64,000 bases of DNA from Arthrobacter liuii (GTDB lineage: Bacteria > Actinomycetota > Actinomycetes > Actinomycetales > Micrococcaceae): assembly GCF_014639275.1 (NCBI RefSeq), contig NZ_BMFW01000005.1:1-64000 (forward strand). The letters run 5' to 3'. Below, one piece after another: positions 1 to 9,578 of the stretch (positions are counted from its first letter, which is position 1; the number at the start of each line of letters is the position of its first letter). The notes below the pieces were generated by a model that saw only the letters and a program-made list of their open reading frames with translations, searched no databases and was not told the origin of the DNA. The position numbers were made by a program, and so were the translations under genes.

Positions 1-222
1 TGATGGCCCCGTTTTGGAAGTTCTGGTAGCAGCCGCCGTTGGTGAGGCCGCAGGTTTGTGCTGAGGTGGGGTAGCCCAGGGTTCCTTGTTCGAAGCCGGT
101 GTTGGCCCAAACGGAGCGGATGGGGCCAGCTGGTGAGGCGTAGGCGCCGGTGGTGGGGGACCAGATGATGGCCCCGTTTTGGAAGTTCTGGTAGCAGCCG
201 CCGTCGGTGAGGCCGCACACTA
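1..222. repeat. Tandem 165-bp repeat encoding LGFP modules
   Basis: The block at 1-58 recurs at 166-222 with only a few changes, giving a 165-bp period, i.e. 55 codons. It corresponds to two LGFP repeats in the C-terminus of the GH25 enzyme, each with a CGLT(D/N)GGCYQNFQNGAI core. More copies may lie left of the window. Confidence 0.8.
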
Positions 223-1366
223 TCGGCGATGTCTGCGCGCCGAGTTCCGGGGTGCGCCCTTGTACGTTGCCAATGGCTTGGCTTGCATCGAGCGGAACCG
301 CGCTTCCAGCGAAAGCCTGAAGCCCCGCGTAGTCCCCGTTCCAAACGTTCGAATCGCCGGCGAACGGCCCTGTGCTGCTGTACTGCCAAACGCTGTAGGT
401 GCCCCAACTTCCCGTGGGAACCGCGCCGGCATCGTTGGTGGCCGAGTACGGGTAAGCAGCAACCCACAGTGGATAGTCCCCAAAACCGGCGGGGTTTCCG
501 AGGCACTGATTCCACCAGCTGGTATTGGTATAAATCATGGGCAACCTGCCGGTCAGCGACCTCATGGTGTTTCCAAAGTCCTGGACCCAAGAGGAAAGCT
601 GAGTGGGGGACATGTTGTAGCAGGTGTTGCCGAAGTAGAACCCGTTGATGGTCCTGCCTTCGTAGGGATTGAATTCGAAGTCAAGCACTGGTGGCATCGT
701 GTAACCGTCAGCGGACCAGCCGCCGCCATTCGCTACGAAATAACGGGCCTGGTCGGCTCCTGACGACCAGTTCGGGATCGCAAAGTGGTAGGCGCCGCGA
801 ATCATTCCGACATTCCGGGAGCCCTGGTACTGGGCGCTGAACTGGTCATTTGTCATGTAATTGCCTTCGCTGGCCTTTACATATGCAAATCTCGCGCCCA
901 TGTTCCACTGCTGCTGCCAGTCGACATTGGGCTGGTAGCCACTGACGTCGAGTCCTTGGACCCCGAACGTGGGCATCCAGGTGCCCTGGGTCGAGAGGGA
1001 TTCCGCACTTAGGCGTTTGACGGAAGATGTGCTGGAGGAAGCTGTTACTCGGGCTGAACGCTGGCCCATTTCAGCGCCCTGGCCGACGGCTTCGGCCATT
1101 GTTTGAGAAGCTGAGGGAGATGGTGTTGGGGTCACGCTAGCCGACGGTGAAGGTGTCGCTGTAGCCGTTGCAGCAGGGACCGACGGTGACGGCGAAGGCG
1201 CGGTCTGCGTCGACTGTGTCGACGCGGAAGGTGAGGGCGCCGGGCTGGAGTCCGCCGCAGAGGCGACTCCACTTAGGCCCGGCCCTGCCAACATGGAGCA
1301 GGTAAGGACGAGCAGCCCGAACGATTTCAGGACTGGGCGACGGGACTGAGACAGGTTCCGCTTCAT
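1..1366 (-). CDS. Secreted GH25 muramidase with LGFP repeats (3' end outside window)
   Basis: Cell-wall lytic enzyme predicted to cleave the MurNAc-GlcNAc bond outside the cell. I translated it from the ATG at 1366, which is preceded by a CCGGAG ribosome site; the frame stays open to the window edge (at least 455 residues). Residues 1-38 are a signal peptide (basic N-terminus, hydrophobic core, ASA-AD cleavage). Residues 40-125 are Ser/Pro/Thr-rich linker. The GH25 domain starts near residue 138 with LDVSGYQ and has the PVLDFEF strand near 229, matching the family Asp-x-Glu catalytic motif. From about residue 375 come LGFP wall-anchoring repeats (CGLTDGGCYQNFQNGAII). It diverges from the tad operon. 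Family assignment is firm; substrate and physiological role are inferred. Confidence 0.85.
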   Translation of the reverse strand, partial: MKRNLSQSRRPVLKSFGLLVLTCSMLAGPGLSGVASAADSSPAPSPSASTQSTQTAPSPSPSVPAATATATPSPSASVTPTPSPSASQTMAEAVGQGAEMGQRSARVTASSSTSSVKRLSAESLSTQGTWMPTFGVQGLDVSGYQPNVDWQQQWNMGARFAYVKASEGNYMTNDQFSAQYQGSRNVGMIRGAYHFAIPNWSSGADQARYFVANGGGWSADGYTMPPVLDFEFNPYEGRTINGFYFGNTCYNMSPTQLSSWVQDFGNTMRSLTGRLPMIYTNTSWWNQCLGNPAGFGDYPLWVAAYPYSATNDAGAVPTGSWGTYSVWQYSSTGPFAGDSNVWNGDYAGLQAFAGSAVPLDASQAIGNVQGRTPELGAQTSPIVCGLTDGGCYQNFQNGAIIWSPTTGAYASPAGPIRSVWANTGFEQGTLGYPTSAQTCGLTNGGCYQNFQNGAI

Positions 1367-1615
1367 ATTAGCTCCGGAGACAATGTGGCACTTCCCCAAG
1401 CGCCCCTTTGGATACTGCTCAGATGCTTCCCCAGGAAGTCACCTGATAGTGCTATTTCGATAAATAACGCGCCTACCATAGCACTGCTGTTACTGGCGCA
1501 ACCAGTGATTCCAGTGTTGCTTATGTGAATCCTGTCGTCTTCTTTGGCGAATCCTGAGGTGTCCCACGCTGATTCTTGAGAGATCTCCGTTATCCACAAG
1601 GCGCGCCCGTATGAC

Positions 1616-1644
1616 TTGGCAGCGTAGTGTACGCTCCCTAGGCT
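1616..1644 (+). promoter_or_regulatory. Predicted sigma-A-type promoter of the tad operon
   Basis: TTGGCA at 1616-1621 and TAGGCT at 1639-1644 are separated by exactly 17 bp and point towards cpaF, whose start is about 40-55 bp downstream. The 318-bp divergent intergenic space (1367-1684) holds nothing else recognisable. Confidence 0.6.
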
Positions 1645-1684
1645 GTAACCCAGTCGCACTGCCTCCGCCGGGGGCGGCAGTTGT

Positions 1685-2920
1685 ATGGGGGAACATATGG
1701 ACGCGCTGGGAATTGTCGAGGACGAAGTCCGCGAGCTCATCCGTCGCCGCGGGCTGGATCCGCTCCGGCAGGCAGGCGAGGTCCGGCGGCTGGTGGAGGC
1801 AGCGGTCACGGACTACGACGAGCGGGCTCTCATGGGGCCTCTTCCGCCCCTTGGTCCTCTTGATGCAGCGCGCCGGTTCCTTTTCGACGCAGTCGCAGGT
1901 TTCGGAGTGCTGCAGCCGCTTCTGGACGATCCAACTATCGAAGAGGTCTGGATCAACGCGCCCAGCGAAATTTACGTCGCCAGGAACGGGGAGTCGGAAC
2001 TGACTTCGCTGAGTCTGACTGAACAACAGGTGCGGGACCTGGTGGAGCGGATGCTCAAGAGCTCCGGCCGACGTCTGGACATGTCCTCACCGTTTGTCGA
2101 TGCAGCCTTGCCCGACGGGTCCCGACTGCACGTGGTCATTCCAGATGTGACGCGGCGGCACTGGGCAGTCAACATCAGGAAGTTCGTGGTGAAGGCCAGC
2201 CGTCTGGAGCATCTGGTGGAGCTGGGAACACTGACACCGCAATCTGCGCGGTTTCTCGGCGCGGCAGTGTCCAGCGGTCTTAACATCCTCGTGTCCGGGG
2301 CAACGCAGGCAGGCAAGACCACCATGCTGAACTGCTTGGCGGCCAGCATCGGAAGCCGGGAGCGCGTGATCACGGTTGAAGAAATTTTTGAACTCCAATT
2401 TCCGCCGCGGGATGTCGTTGGCCTCCAGTGCCGGCAACCCAATCTGGAGGGCGAAGGCGAGATCCCGCTTCGACGCCTGGTGAAGGAGGCGTTGCGAATG
2501 CGTCCGGACAGGCTGGTGGTGGGAGAGGTGCGGGAAGCCGAAAGCCTGGACATGCTGATCGCACTTAATAGCGGGCTTCCTGGAATGTGCACGGTCCACG
2601 CAAATTCGGCCCACGACGCTGTGACCAAGATCTGCACACTCCCGCTGCTGGCGGGGGAAAATATTTCCAGCGCCTTCGTGGTCCCCACTGTGGCGTCCTG
2701 CATAGACCTCGTCGTCCACTGCAGCAGGCACACCGATGGACGGCGGCAGGTGACTCAAATCCTGTCGTTGGGCCGACGCGTGGAAAACGGCATCATAGAG
2801 TCGTCCTTGGTCTTTGCCTTGGATAACGGAGTGCTGCAACCACGGGCCAACGCCATGCCGGCGGCGGAGAAGTTTTCGCGGGCAGGATATGACGTCGCCG
2901 CGCTGCTGGATCCGCGATGA
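1685..2920 (+). CDS. cpaF: CpaF/TadA-type secretion ATPase of a tad pilus system
   Basis: Hexameric cytoplasmic ATPase that powers assembly of Flp/TadE-type pili. 411 residues, normal for CpaF. The Walker A loop GATQAGKTT is at residues 205-213; the Asp box VTVEEIFEL, the Walker B region RMRPDRLVVGEVRE and the His box CTVHANS follow in family order. Two starts are possible: ATG 1685, or ATG 1697, which has a GGGGGA just upstream and may be better. The stop overlaps the next start as ATGA, so it is translationally coupled to tadB. First gene of an eight-gene pilus operon. Confidence 0.92.
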   Translation: MGEHMDALGIVEDEVRELIRRRGLDPLRQAGEVRRLVEAAVTDYDERALMGPLPPLGPLDAARRFLFDAVAGFGVLQPLLDDPTIEEVWINAPSEIYVARNGESELTSLSLTEQQVRDLVERMLKSSGRRLDMSSPFVDAALPDGSRLHVVIPDVTRRHWAVNIRKFVVKASRLEHLVELGTLTPQSARFLGAAVSSGLNILVSGATQAGKTTMLNCLAASIGSRERVITVEEIFELQFPPRDVVGLQCRQPNLEGEGEIPLRRLVKEALRMRPDRLVVGEVREAESLDMLIALNSGLPGMCTVHANSAHDAVTKICTLPLLAGENISSAFVVPTVASCIDLVVHCSRHTDGRRQVTQILSLGRRVENGIIESSLVFALDNGVLQPRANAMPAAEKFSRAGYDVAALLDPR

Positions 2921-3774
2921 TCTCCGCGCTGGTAGGAGCAACCGCAGGGGTGGGACTCTTCCTCATCTGGTGGTCCTGCTGGGAAACCTCCGACCGCGGA
3001 AACCGAAAGCGCCAACCCGGCCGCCTGGCTGAGCTGCTCGCGGCCGCTGGAGTCGACAAAGTCACGGGACGTGGCTTGGCGGGCACCTGCCTGGGACTCG
3101 GAGTGTTCGTGGCACTGGTCTTCTACGCCGTGAGCCATTCATGGCCCATTGCCGCCTGCTTCGGGCTCTTCGGCGCGTGGCTGCCCGTCACAATCCTGCG
3201 GTGGCGTGCCAAAAAGAGGACGGCCATGCTTCGCCAACTTTGGCCTGACGTCGTCGATCACCTCAGATCGGCGATCAGGGCAGGCTTGCCTCTCCCCGAG
3301 GCCCTCATTCAGCTCGGAGATAAGGGGCCCGAGGAACTGCGGCCGCTTTTTCGCGAGTTCGGCGCGGACTACCGCGCAGGAGGCCAATTTGATGGCTCTC
3401 TGAACAAACTGAAACAGCGACTGGCTGACCCGGTGGCCGACCGCATCATTGAAGCACTCCGGCTGACCCGGGAAGTGGGCGGATCAGACCTTGGGAAGCT
3501 CCTAGGCACGTTGGCGGAATTTCTGCGGGAGAATGCCAGGACCCGCAGTGAGCTCGAGGCACGCCAGTCCTGGACCATCAATGCCGCCCGGCTTGCCGTC
3601 GCAGCACCCTGGATCGTTATGGTCCTCCTTGCGACCAGACCTGAAGCAATCCAGGCCTACAACACGCCCCTGGGTGCAGCCGTCCTGCTCGGTGGCCTGA
3701 TTGTCTCGCTGGTCTGCTACACGGTCATGTTGAAGATCGGGGCCCTGCCGCAGGACGAAAGGGTGCTCCGATGA
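2917..3774 (+). CDS. tadB: TadB-like inner-membrane platform protein (T2SS F domain)
   Basis: 285 residues with an N-terminal membrane segment, a second hydrophobic stretch near residues 50-85, the cytoplasmic T2SSF domain (PDVVDHLRSAIRAGLPLPEAL, then the conserved REVGG) and two C-terminal membrane helices. It should form the platform that CpaF drives. Start overlaps cpaF by 4 bp and its own stop overlaps tadC by 4 bp. Confidence 0.88.
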   Translation: MISALVGATAGVGLFLIWWSCWETSDRGNRKRQPGRLAELLAAAGVDKVTGRGLAGTCLGLGVFVALVFYAVSHSWPIAACFGLFGAWLPVTILRWRAKKRTAMLRQLWPDVVDHLRSAIRAGLPLPEALIQLGDKGPEELRPLFREFGADYRAGGQFDGSLNKLKQRLADPVADRIIEALRLTREVGGSDLGKLLGTLAEFLRENARTRSELEARQSWTINAARLAVAAPWIVMVLLATRPEAIQAYNTPLGAAVLLGGLIVSLVCYTVMLKIGALPQDERVLR

Positions 3775-4712
3775 TCATCGTCTCGCCCGCGGCAGCCATC
3801 TGCGGAATCGGCATCGGCTTCGGACTCTGGTTAGTGATTTTCCGGTCACCTCCAATGCGCGCAATGACGCTCTCTGAACGGATTGAGCCCCAACTGAAGT
3901 CGCAGAATCTTGAGTCCCGACTCCTGCGCGCCGGGGAGCAGAACCTGACGCCGTTCGGCCCCCTCGAACGGATTCTCCGTCCCGTCTTCCGGGACTGGCT
4001 GTCCGCACTGGGAAAGCTGAATCCCTCTCCCGGCGCCACGGAGCGGCGGTTGAAGCAGGCAGGGGTCAACAAATCGCCAATCGACTTCCGCGCGGAACAG
4101 CTGCTGTGGGCGGCGGCCGGTTTTGTTCTCTCATTAACCGTCATCCTTATTGGAGCAGCAGCGGGCCGGTTCAGTCCTATCCTCGCGGCCGCGGTGATCA
4201 TCGGCAGTGCTGCTGTGGGTTTTGTGTTGAGGGACTACTGGCTGGGTGCCCAAGTTCGCCGACGGGAAACAAAAATGATGGCAGAGTTTCCCAGCCTTGC
4301 CGAACTGATGGCTCTGGCAGTCGGGGCAGGGGAGAGCGCAACAGGTGCTTTGGACCGGGTCTGCAGGAGTGCAAACGGTGAGCTGTCCAAGGAGTTCTCG
4401 ACGATCCTGGCGGAGACAAGGGCCGGCAAACCCCTGGTTGTGGCCTTGGAGGAGTTCTCTGCGCGCACCGATCTTGCGCCTCTGGTCAGGTTCGTTGACG
4501 GCATCATCGTTGCGGTGGAAAGAGGGACACCCCTTGCAGACGTGCTCCGCGCGCAGGCGCAAGACGTGCGCGACTCAGCCAAGCGAGACCTCATGGAAGC
4601 TGCGGGAAAGAAGGAAATCGCGATGATGGTGCCGCTGGTTTTCGGGGTGCTTCCCCTGACCGTCGTGTTTGCAGTTTTCCCAGGCCTCGCCGCAATCAAC
4701 TTGGGCTTCTAA
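3771..4712 (+). CDS. tadC: TadC-like platform protein (T2SS F domain)
   Basis: 313 residues. Membrane segments near the N-terminus and at residues 107-160, then a T2SSF domain (FPSLAELMALAVGAGESATGAL) and a C-terminal pair of hydrophobic helices. Paired with TadB as in other tad loci. Coupled to tadB by an ATGA overlap. Confidence 0.88.
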   Translation: MIIVSPAAAICGIGIGFGLWLVIFRSPPMRAMTLSERIEPQLKSQNLESRLLRAGEQNLTPFGPLERILRPVFRDWLSALGKLNPSPGATERRLKQAGVNKSPIDFRAEQLLWAAAGFVLSLTVILIGAAAGRFSPILAAAVIIGSAAVGFVLRDYWLGAQVRRRETKMMAEFPSLAELMALAVGAGESATGALDRVCRSANGELSKEFSTILAETRAGKPLVVALEEFSARTDLAPLVRFVDGIIVAVERGTPLADVLRAQAQDVRDSAKRDLMEAAGKKEIAMMVPLVFGVLPLTVVFAVFPGLAAINLGF

Positions 4713-4788
4713 TGTGGGGCCCAACCCGAAGCCGAACCTTCAGCAATTACTGAAAAGTCCCCTCAAGGAACCAGGAATAGGACGCAAG

Positions 4789-5088
4789 ATGAAAACAATG
4801 GGAACCCGCTGCACGATGCTGCTTCTTGGCTTTGCCACTTTGCTGCAGCTAACGATGCCCCGGGTGGCCGCACCCCGCCAGCTTGACGGCGGGCAGCGGG
4901 CCGATGGACGGGAGAACAGCCAGGCGCCCGCGACGGCAAGCGTAGGCGATAACCCTGAGCGCGGGGATGTTCCTGGCTGGGTGATGATAACCCTGATGTC
5001 TGCAGTTCTGGTGGCAGCCCTGCTGGCGCTTGCAGGCCCCGCCCTGGAGACCATGTTCAACCAGGCAATGGACAAGGTGGGGAATTGA
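4789..5088 (+). CDS. Small pilin-like membrane protein of the tad locus
   Basis: 99 residues from ATG 4789, preceded by AGGA; an upstream ATG in the same frame (4669) would overlap tadC and lacks a ribosome site. A hydrophobic N-terminal helix looks like a signal sequence; a second helix (VMITLMSAVLVAALLALAG) lies near the C-terminus. Position between tadC and the TadE genes fits the Flp-type major pilin, but I see no clear prepilin-peptidase site, so the pilin role is inferred from context. Confidence 0.6.
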   Translation: MKTMGTRCTMLLLGFATLLQLTMPRVAAPRQLDGGQRADGRENSQAPATASVGDNPERGDVPGWVMITLMSAVLVAALLALAGPALETMFNQAMDKVGN

Positions 5089-5091
5089 AGG

Positions 5092-5508
5092 ATGAAGAGG
5101 TCCGTTCCCGGGCCCGTAACAGAGCCGGGGCTGTCCCGGCCGGGTGAGCGGGGCTCAGCCGTCGTGGACTTCGTCTTGGTTGGCGGCTTGCTAACGATGT
5201 TCTTCCTGGCGATCATCCAGCTGACCCTGGTTCTGCACGTTCGGAATACGCTCATCGATGCTGCCGCATCCGGCGCCAGGTACGGAACACTCGCCGACCG
5301 CAACGCCTCGGACGCCGAAGCGCGAACCCGCAGCCTCATCGGTATGGCCCTGAATGAAGGCTTCGCTGGCCAGGTCAGTGCCCAGGAAGTCAATGTCCAG
5401 GGGGCGCGCACCCTGGAAGTGACGGTCCGGTCCCCAATGCCCGTTATCGGTCTTATTGGGCCGCGGGACATGCTGGAGGTGAAAGGGCATGCTGCTGTTC
5501 AGCCCTAA
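5092..5508 (+). CDS. TadE-like pseudopilin
   Basis: 138 residues. The N-terminal motif ERGSAVVDFVLVGGLL with a single membrane helix is the TadE signature, followed by a small extracytoplasmic domain (RNTLIDAAASGARYG). TadE-type proteins are minor pseudopilins inserted in the membrane. Follows the small pilin-like gene by 3 bp. Confidence 0.8.
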   Translation: MKRSVPGPVTEPGLSRPGERGSAVVDFVLVGGLLTMFFLAIIQLTLVLHVRNTLIDAAASGARYGTLADRNASDAEARTRSLIGMALNEGFAGQVSAQEVNVQGARTLEVTVRSPMPVIGLIGPRDMLEVKGHAAVQP

Positions 5509-6040
5509 TCCGCTCGGCTCCAATCCTTTACCTTGCTTTAAATCACCGTCCCGCTACAACGCGCTGCCCCCCTTCCGGACGCGTCTGGCAGAAGCGCTCT
5601 GCCGGGAGCCTCGGAAGATGCAGCCGTGCCTCGGACATGAGCAGGGAAGTGCGGTGGTCGAGTTTACGTTCCTTGCACTCCTGCTGATGGTCCCACTGGT
5701 CTACTTCGTTATCACCGTCGGACAGATCCAAGGCGGCTCCTTCGCCGTGGTGGGCGCTGCGGACCAGGCAGCGAAGGTCTATGTGGCCCAGGCGGATGCC
5801 TCTACCGCAGAGGCAGCTGCCGAGCAGGCGGTTGCCCTCGGCCTCTCCGATTTTGGACTCCAGGCAGACCGGGCCAGAATGTCCACTATCTGTAACCCCG
5901 CTGACTGCCAGGCCGCCGGCAGCACGGTAACGGTGACCGTTAGCCTGAACGTGCCGCTGCCTTTCATACCGTTTGCTGAGGGGTTGTCCGCAACAGAAGT
6001 TGAAGCGTCCTCGACCCAGCTGGTGGGGCGGTACCGGTGA
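5489..6040 (+). CDS. TadE-like protein, second copy
   Basis: 183 residues from ATG 5489 (GAAAGG upstream, overlapping the previous gene by 20 bp). The TadE signature HEQGSAVVEFTFLALLL begins only at residue 49, so ATG 5618, which puts the motif close to the N-terminus as in relatives, is an alternative. One membrane helix, then a periplasmic-type domain with a Cys pair (CNPADCQ). Start choice is uncertain; the family is clear. Confidence 0.75.
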   Translation: MLLFSPNPLGSNPLPCFKSPSRYNALPPFRTRLAEALCREPRKMQPCLGHEQGSAVVEFTFLALLLMVPLVYFVITVGQIQGGSFAVVGAADQAAKVYVAQADASTAEAAAEQAVALGLSDFGLQADRARMSTICNPADCQAAGSTVTVTVSLNVPLPFIPFAEGLSATEVEASSTQLVGRYR

Positions 6041-6483
6041 AGCGCAGGGAGTCGGACGAGAGCGGCCAGCTCATGGTATTCATCCTCGGCTACGTAGTCC
6101 TGGCGCTTCTGGTCGCGACGGTCGTCATCGGGATATCCGCTGTTTATTTGGAACACAAACGCCTGCTGTCCCTGGCGGACGGGGCATCGCTCGCTGCCGC
6201 CGACAGTTACACGCTGGGCGAAGTCGCATCCCAAGGCGGAAGCCCCTCGGCGGTCCTCAACCCTGCCCGTGTCCGAAACGTGGCTGCGGACTTCGTCGCC
6301 AGGAGCCCCGCGTCGCAACGTTTCTCCGGCCTTGCGGTCGCGGGGGCAACGGGAACGCCGGACGGCTCCACCGCGGTCGTGGTCCTCACGGCCGCCGTGC
6401 ACCCCCCTGTGGTGAACTTCCTTATTCCCGATGGGATCCGCATCGAGGCGACGTCCACCGCGCGGTCGCGTCTCACCCGCTGA
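6037..6483 (+). CDS. TadG-like pilus-assembly protein
   Basis: 148 residues from GTG 6037, which overlaps the previous stop (GTGA). ESGQLMVFILGYVVLALL is the TadG-type N-terminal signature with one membrane helix, followed by LADGASLAAADSY typical of TadE/TadG. Last gene of the pilus operon. Confidence 0.75.
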   Translation: MKRRESDESGQLMVFILGYVVLALLVATVVIGISAVYLEHKRLLSLADGASLAAADSYTLGEVASQGGSPSAVLNPARVRNVAADFVARSPASQRFSGLAVAGATGTPDGSTAVVVLTAAVHPPVVNFLIPDGIRIEATSTARSRLTR

Positions 6484-6531
6484 CCGGCCGCTCCCGGGCC
6501 GTATGCCCAGATAGCGTAGGCTTAAACCACC

Positions 6532-7647
6532 ATGGCCAATATTGATTTTTCCGCTGAAATCCGCGCGCTCCGCGCCACCTACGAGTCCATCGAACGCGTC
6601 ACCGACGTTGAGGCACTCAAGGAAGACATCGCCGAACTCAGCGAGCGGGCAGGGGAACCGGACCTTTGGGACGACCCCGCGGCCGCGCAGAAAATCACCT
6701 CCAGGCTCTCCCACCGCCAGTCCGAACTGGAACGCCTCACTAACCTGGTCGCCCGGATCGATGACCTCGAGGTCTTGGTGGAACTCGGCCAGGACGAGGA
6801 TGATGCCGCCTCGATGGGGGAGGCCGCCGCCGAACTCGAATCCATCAAGAAAGCTCTTAAGGACCTCGAAGTCGTCACGCTCCTGTCCGGCGAGTACGAC
6901 GAACGCGAAGCCGTGGTCTCCATCCGGGCCGGCGCGGGCGGCGTCGACGCGGCGGACTTCGCCGAAATGCTGCTGCGCATGTACCTGCGCTGGGCTGAAC
7001 GGCACGGCTACCCCACAACCGTCATGGACACCTCCTACGCGGAAGAGGCCGGACTCAAGTCGGCAACTTTCGAGGTGAAGGCTCCCTACGCCTTCGGCAC
7101 CCTGAGCGTGGAAGCCGGAACGCACCGCCTTGTCAGGATCAGCCCGTTCGACAACCAGGGCCGCCGCCAGACGTCGTTCGCTGCCGTTGAAGTCATCCCG
7201 CTCATCGAGCAGACAGACTCCATCGAGATCCCGGACAACGAAATCCGGGTGGACGTCTTCCGTTCCTCCGGCCCCGGCGGCCAGTCGGTCAACACGACCG
7301 ACTCCGCGGTGCGCCTCACCCACATTCCCACCGGCACCGTGGTCTCCATGCAAAACGAGAAGTCACAGCTCCAAAACCGGGCGGCAGCCATGCGCGTGCT
7401 GCAGTCCCGGCTCCTCCTCCTCAAAAAGGAACAGGAAGATGCGGAGAAGAAGGCACTGGCCGGCGACGTCAAAGCCTCCTGGGGCGACCAGATGCGCTCG
7501 TATGTCCTGAACCCGTACCAAATGGTGAAGGACCTGCGCACCGAACACGAAGTGGGCAACACCTCCGCAGTGTTCGACGGCGAGATCGACGACTTCATCG
7601 ACGCGGGCATCCGCTGGCGCACTGACAACCGCAACGCCGAAAAGTAG
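6532..7647 (+). CDS. prfB: Peptide chain release factor 2
   Basis: Recognises UGA and UAA stop codons and triggers peptide release on the ribosome. 371 residues, normal length. Contains the stop-recognition tripeptide SPF ([11 protein letters not shown]) and the catalytic GGQ loop ([17 protein letters not shown]). Unlike E. coli prfB there is no in-frame UGA near codon 26; the frame is continuous, so autoregulatory frameshifting is absent. A TAGGCT hexamer at 6517-6522 lies 9 bp before the ATG and may be the -10 of a promoter with a very short leader. Confidence 0.97.
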   Translation: MANIDFSAEIRALRATYESIERVTDVEALKEDIAELSERAGEPDLWDDPAAAQKITSRLSHRQSELERLTNLVARIDDLEVLVELGQDEDDAASMGEAAAELESIKKALKDLEVVTLLSGEYDEREAVVSIRAGAGGVDAADFAEMLLRMYLRWAERHGYPTTVMDTSYAEEAGLKSATFEVKAPYAFGTLSVEAGTHRLVRISPFDNQGRRQTSFAAVEVIPLIEQTDSIEIPDNEIRVDVFRSSGPGGQSVNTTDSAVRLTHIPTGTVVSMQNEKSQLQNRAAAMRVLQSRLLLLKKEQEDAEKKALAGDVKASWGDQMRSYVLNPYQMVKDLRTEHEVGNTSAVFDGEIDDFIDAGIRWRTDNRNAEK

Positions 7648-7851
7648 GCGGTCCACCCGGCGCGCCGCCAGCAGCCAGCCAATAAGCGGCTGATCCGGCG
7701 ACACGCCCCGGAAAGCCCGCCCAACCATCAGGCATCCTGCGTATAGTCGAGGGGCCGGGGCCCTACTTTCCCCAAACGAAAACCCGTGCGCCGGCTGCAG
7801 AACTGGGCTGCATCACACGGATCAGCCATGCCCTGCAGGGTACTTAGGGCC

Positions 7852-8640
7852 ATGATCCGATTCGAAAATGTCACCAAGGTCTACGACCAGAAGGCCCGTC
7901 CGGCGCTGGACTCGGTCAACCTTGAGATCGACCGCGGCGAATTCGCCTTCCTCGTTGGCGCCTCCGGCTCCGGAAAGTCCACCTTCCTCCGGCTGGTGCT
8001 GAAGGAAGACCGTGCAACCTCCGGCGCTGTTTACGTCGCCGGCCAGAATGTCGCCAAGATCTCCAGCTGGCGCGTTCCGCGCCTTCGCCGCGGCATCGGC
8101 GTCGTCTTTCAAGACTTCCGCCTCCTGCCCCAAAAGAATGTCTTCGCCAACGTGGCGTTCGCCATGCAGGTCATTGGCAAGAGCCGCAGCGTGATCCGCG
8201 ACACCGTTCCCGAGGTCCTCAAAACTGTAGGACTAGAGGGGAAGGAACACCGCATGCCGCACGAGCTGTCCGGCGGCGAGCAGCAGCGCGTCGCCATCGC
8301 ACGCGCCGTGGTCAACCGCCCCGGGATCCTCCTCGCGGACGAACCCACCGGAAATCTGGACCCCACCACCTCCATGGGAATCATGGGCGTACTGGACAAG
8401 ATCAACCAGAACGGAACCACCGTGGTGATGGCCACTCACGACGACGACATCGTCAACGAGATGCGCAAGCGGGTGGTGGAGCTCAAAAACGGCGTGGTGA
8501 TCCGCGACGAAGCCAGGGCGCTGTACACCTCGATGATTCCCGTCGTCGGCCAGTCCAGGCGCTTGAAGGACGCCAGCGGCAGGGAATCGCCCGACGGCGG
8601 CCTGCCGGGCAAAGGTGCGGAAGGGGAGGCCCAGCGGTGA
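7852..8640 (+). CDS. ftsE: Cell-division ATP-binding protein FtsE
   Basis: ATPase of the FtsEX complex that gates septal peptidoglycan hydrolysis. Counting from ATG 7852 ([11 protein letters not shown]), the product is 262 residues, longer than usual because of a C-terminal extension after about residue 228. Walker [10 protein letters not shown] is at residues 36-44, the ABC signature LSGGEQQR and Walker [10 protein letters not shown] follow. An in-frame upstream ATG at 7786 adds residues that do not look like FtsE. A TATAGT at 7742-7747 is a possible -10. Coupled to ftsX by a GTGA overlap. Confidence 0.95.
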   Translation: MIRFENVTKVYDQKARPALDSVNLEIDRGEFAFLVGASGSGKSTFLRLVLKEDRATSGAVYVAGQNVAKISSWRVPRLRRGIGVVFQDFRLLPQKNVFANVAFAMQVIGKSRSVIRDTVPEVLKTVGLEGKEHRMPHELSGGEQQRVAIARAVVNRPGILLADEPTGNLDPTTSMGIMGVLDKINQNGTTVVMATHDDDIVNEMRKRVVELKNGVVIRDEARALYTSMIPVVGQSRRLKDASGRESPDGGLPGKGAEGEAQR

Positions 8641-9551
8641 GACTGGCGTTCATCCTCTCTGAAATCGGCAGCGGCCTGCGCCGCAACCTTTCCATGGTGG
8701 TCTCGGTCATCCTGGTGACGTTCGTGTCGCTCACCTTTGTGGGGGCGGCCGGCATGCTGCAGATGCAGATCAACCAAATGAAGGGGTACTGGTACGACAA
8801 GGTCCAGGTGGCGATCTTCCTGTGCAGTGAAGGTTCGACGGCGCCTGGTTGCGCATCCGGGCCGGTCACCCCTGAGCAGCAGCAGGGCCTGAATGCCCTC
8901 CTGGAGTCCCCGGCCGTGTCGCAGTACATCAACGACTTCCAGTTCGAGTCCAAAGATGAGGCCTACAAGCACTTCAAGGACCAGTTCTCCAACTCGCCCA
9001 TCGTCGATTCCGTGACGCCGGACCAGCTGCCGGCATCGTTCCGGATCAACATGAAGGACCCGGAAAAGTACCAGATCATCAGCGAGACGTTCTCGTCCCA
9101 ACCCGGTGTGGAAACCGTGATCGACCAGCGCCAGCTGCTGGAACGCCTCTTCTCCGTAATGAACGGCGCCTCTTTGGTGGCGGTGGGCATCGCAGGTGTC
9201 ATGATCGTCTGCGCGATCCTGCTGATCGCAACTACCATCAGGCTCTCCGCGTTCAGCAGGCGCCGGGAAACCGGAATCATGCGGCTTGTCGGCGCGTCGA
9301 AAACCGTCATCCAGCTGCCCTTCATCCTGGAAGGCGTCATAGCGGCAGTCATCGGAGCCGCTCTGGCCTCAGGCACCCTGTGGGCGGTAGCGCAGTTCTT
9401 CCTGGGCGACTACATGTCCCGCCAGTACCCGGATACGGCCTTCATCTCGTCCGGCCAGACCCTGATCCTCGCTCCGGCGCTGCTAATCCTTGGCGGATCC
9501 TTGGCCGGAATTTCGTCTCTCTTGACCTTACGTAGATATTTGCGCGTTTAG
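8637..9551 (+). CDS. ftsX: Cell-division membrane protein FtsX
   Basis: 304 residues from GTG 8637. One N-terminal membrane helix, an extracytoplasmic loop of about 130 residues (with a Cys pair at roughly residues 62 and 71), then three C-terminal helices, the FtsX/LolE-type topology. It transmits the FtsE ATPase state to extracellular cell-wall hydrolases, here probably the next gene product. Confidence 0.95.
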   Translation: MRLAFILSEIGSGLRRNLSMVVSVILVTFVSLTFVGAAGMLQMQINQMKGYWYDKVQVAIFLCSEGSTAPGCASGPVTPEQQQGLNALLESPAVSQYINDFQFESKDEAYKHFKDQFSNSPIVDSVTPDQLPASFRINMKDPEKYQIISETFSSQPGVETVIDQRQLLERLFSVMNGASLVAVGIAGVMIVCAILLIATTIRLSAFSRRRETGIMRLVGASKTVIQLPFILEGVIAAVIGAALASGTLWAVAQFFLGDYMSRQYPDTAFISSGQTLILAPALLILGGSLAGISSLLTLRRYLRV

Positions 9552-9578
9552 GCTGTGCACACCGACCAAGGAATGCCC

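Noticed and set aside
6532..6650. Programmed frameshift in prfB
   Set aside because: The reading frame is continuous through the place where E. coli has UGA; no slippery CUU-UGA.
5779..7353. 524-codon minus-strand ORF opposite the TadG-like gene and prfB
   Set aside because: Covers conserved prfB in antisense; no family features.
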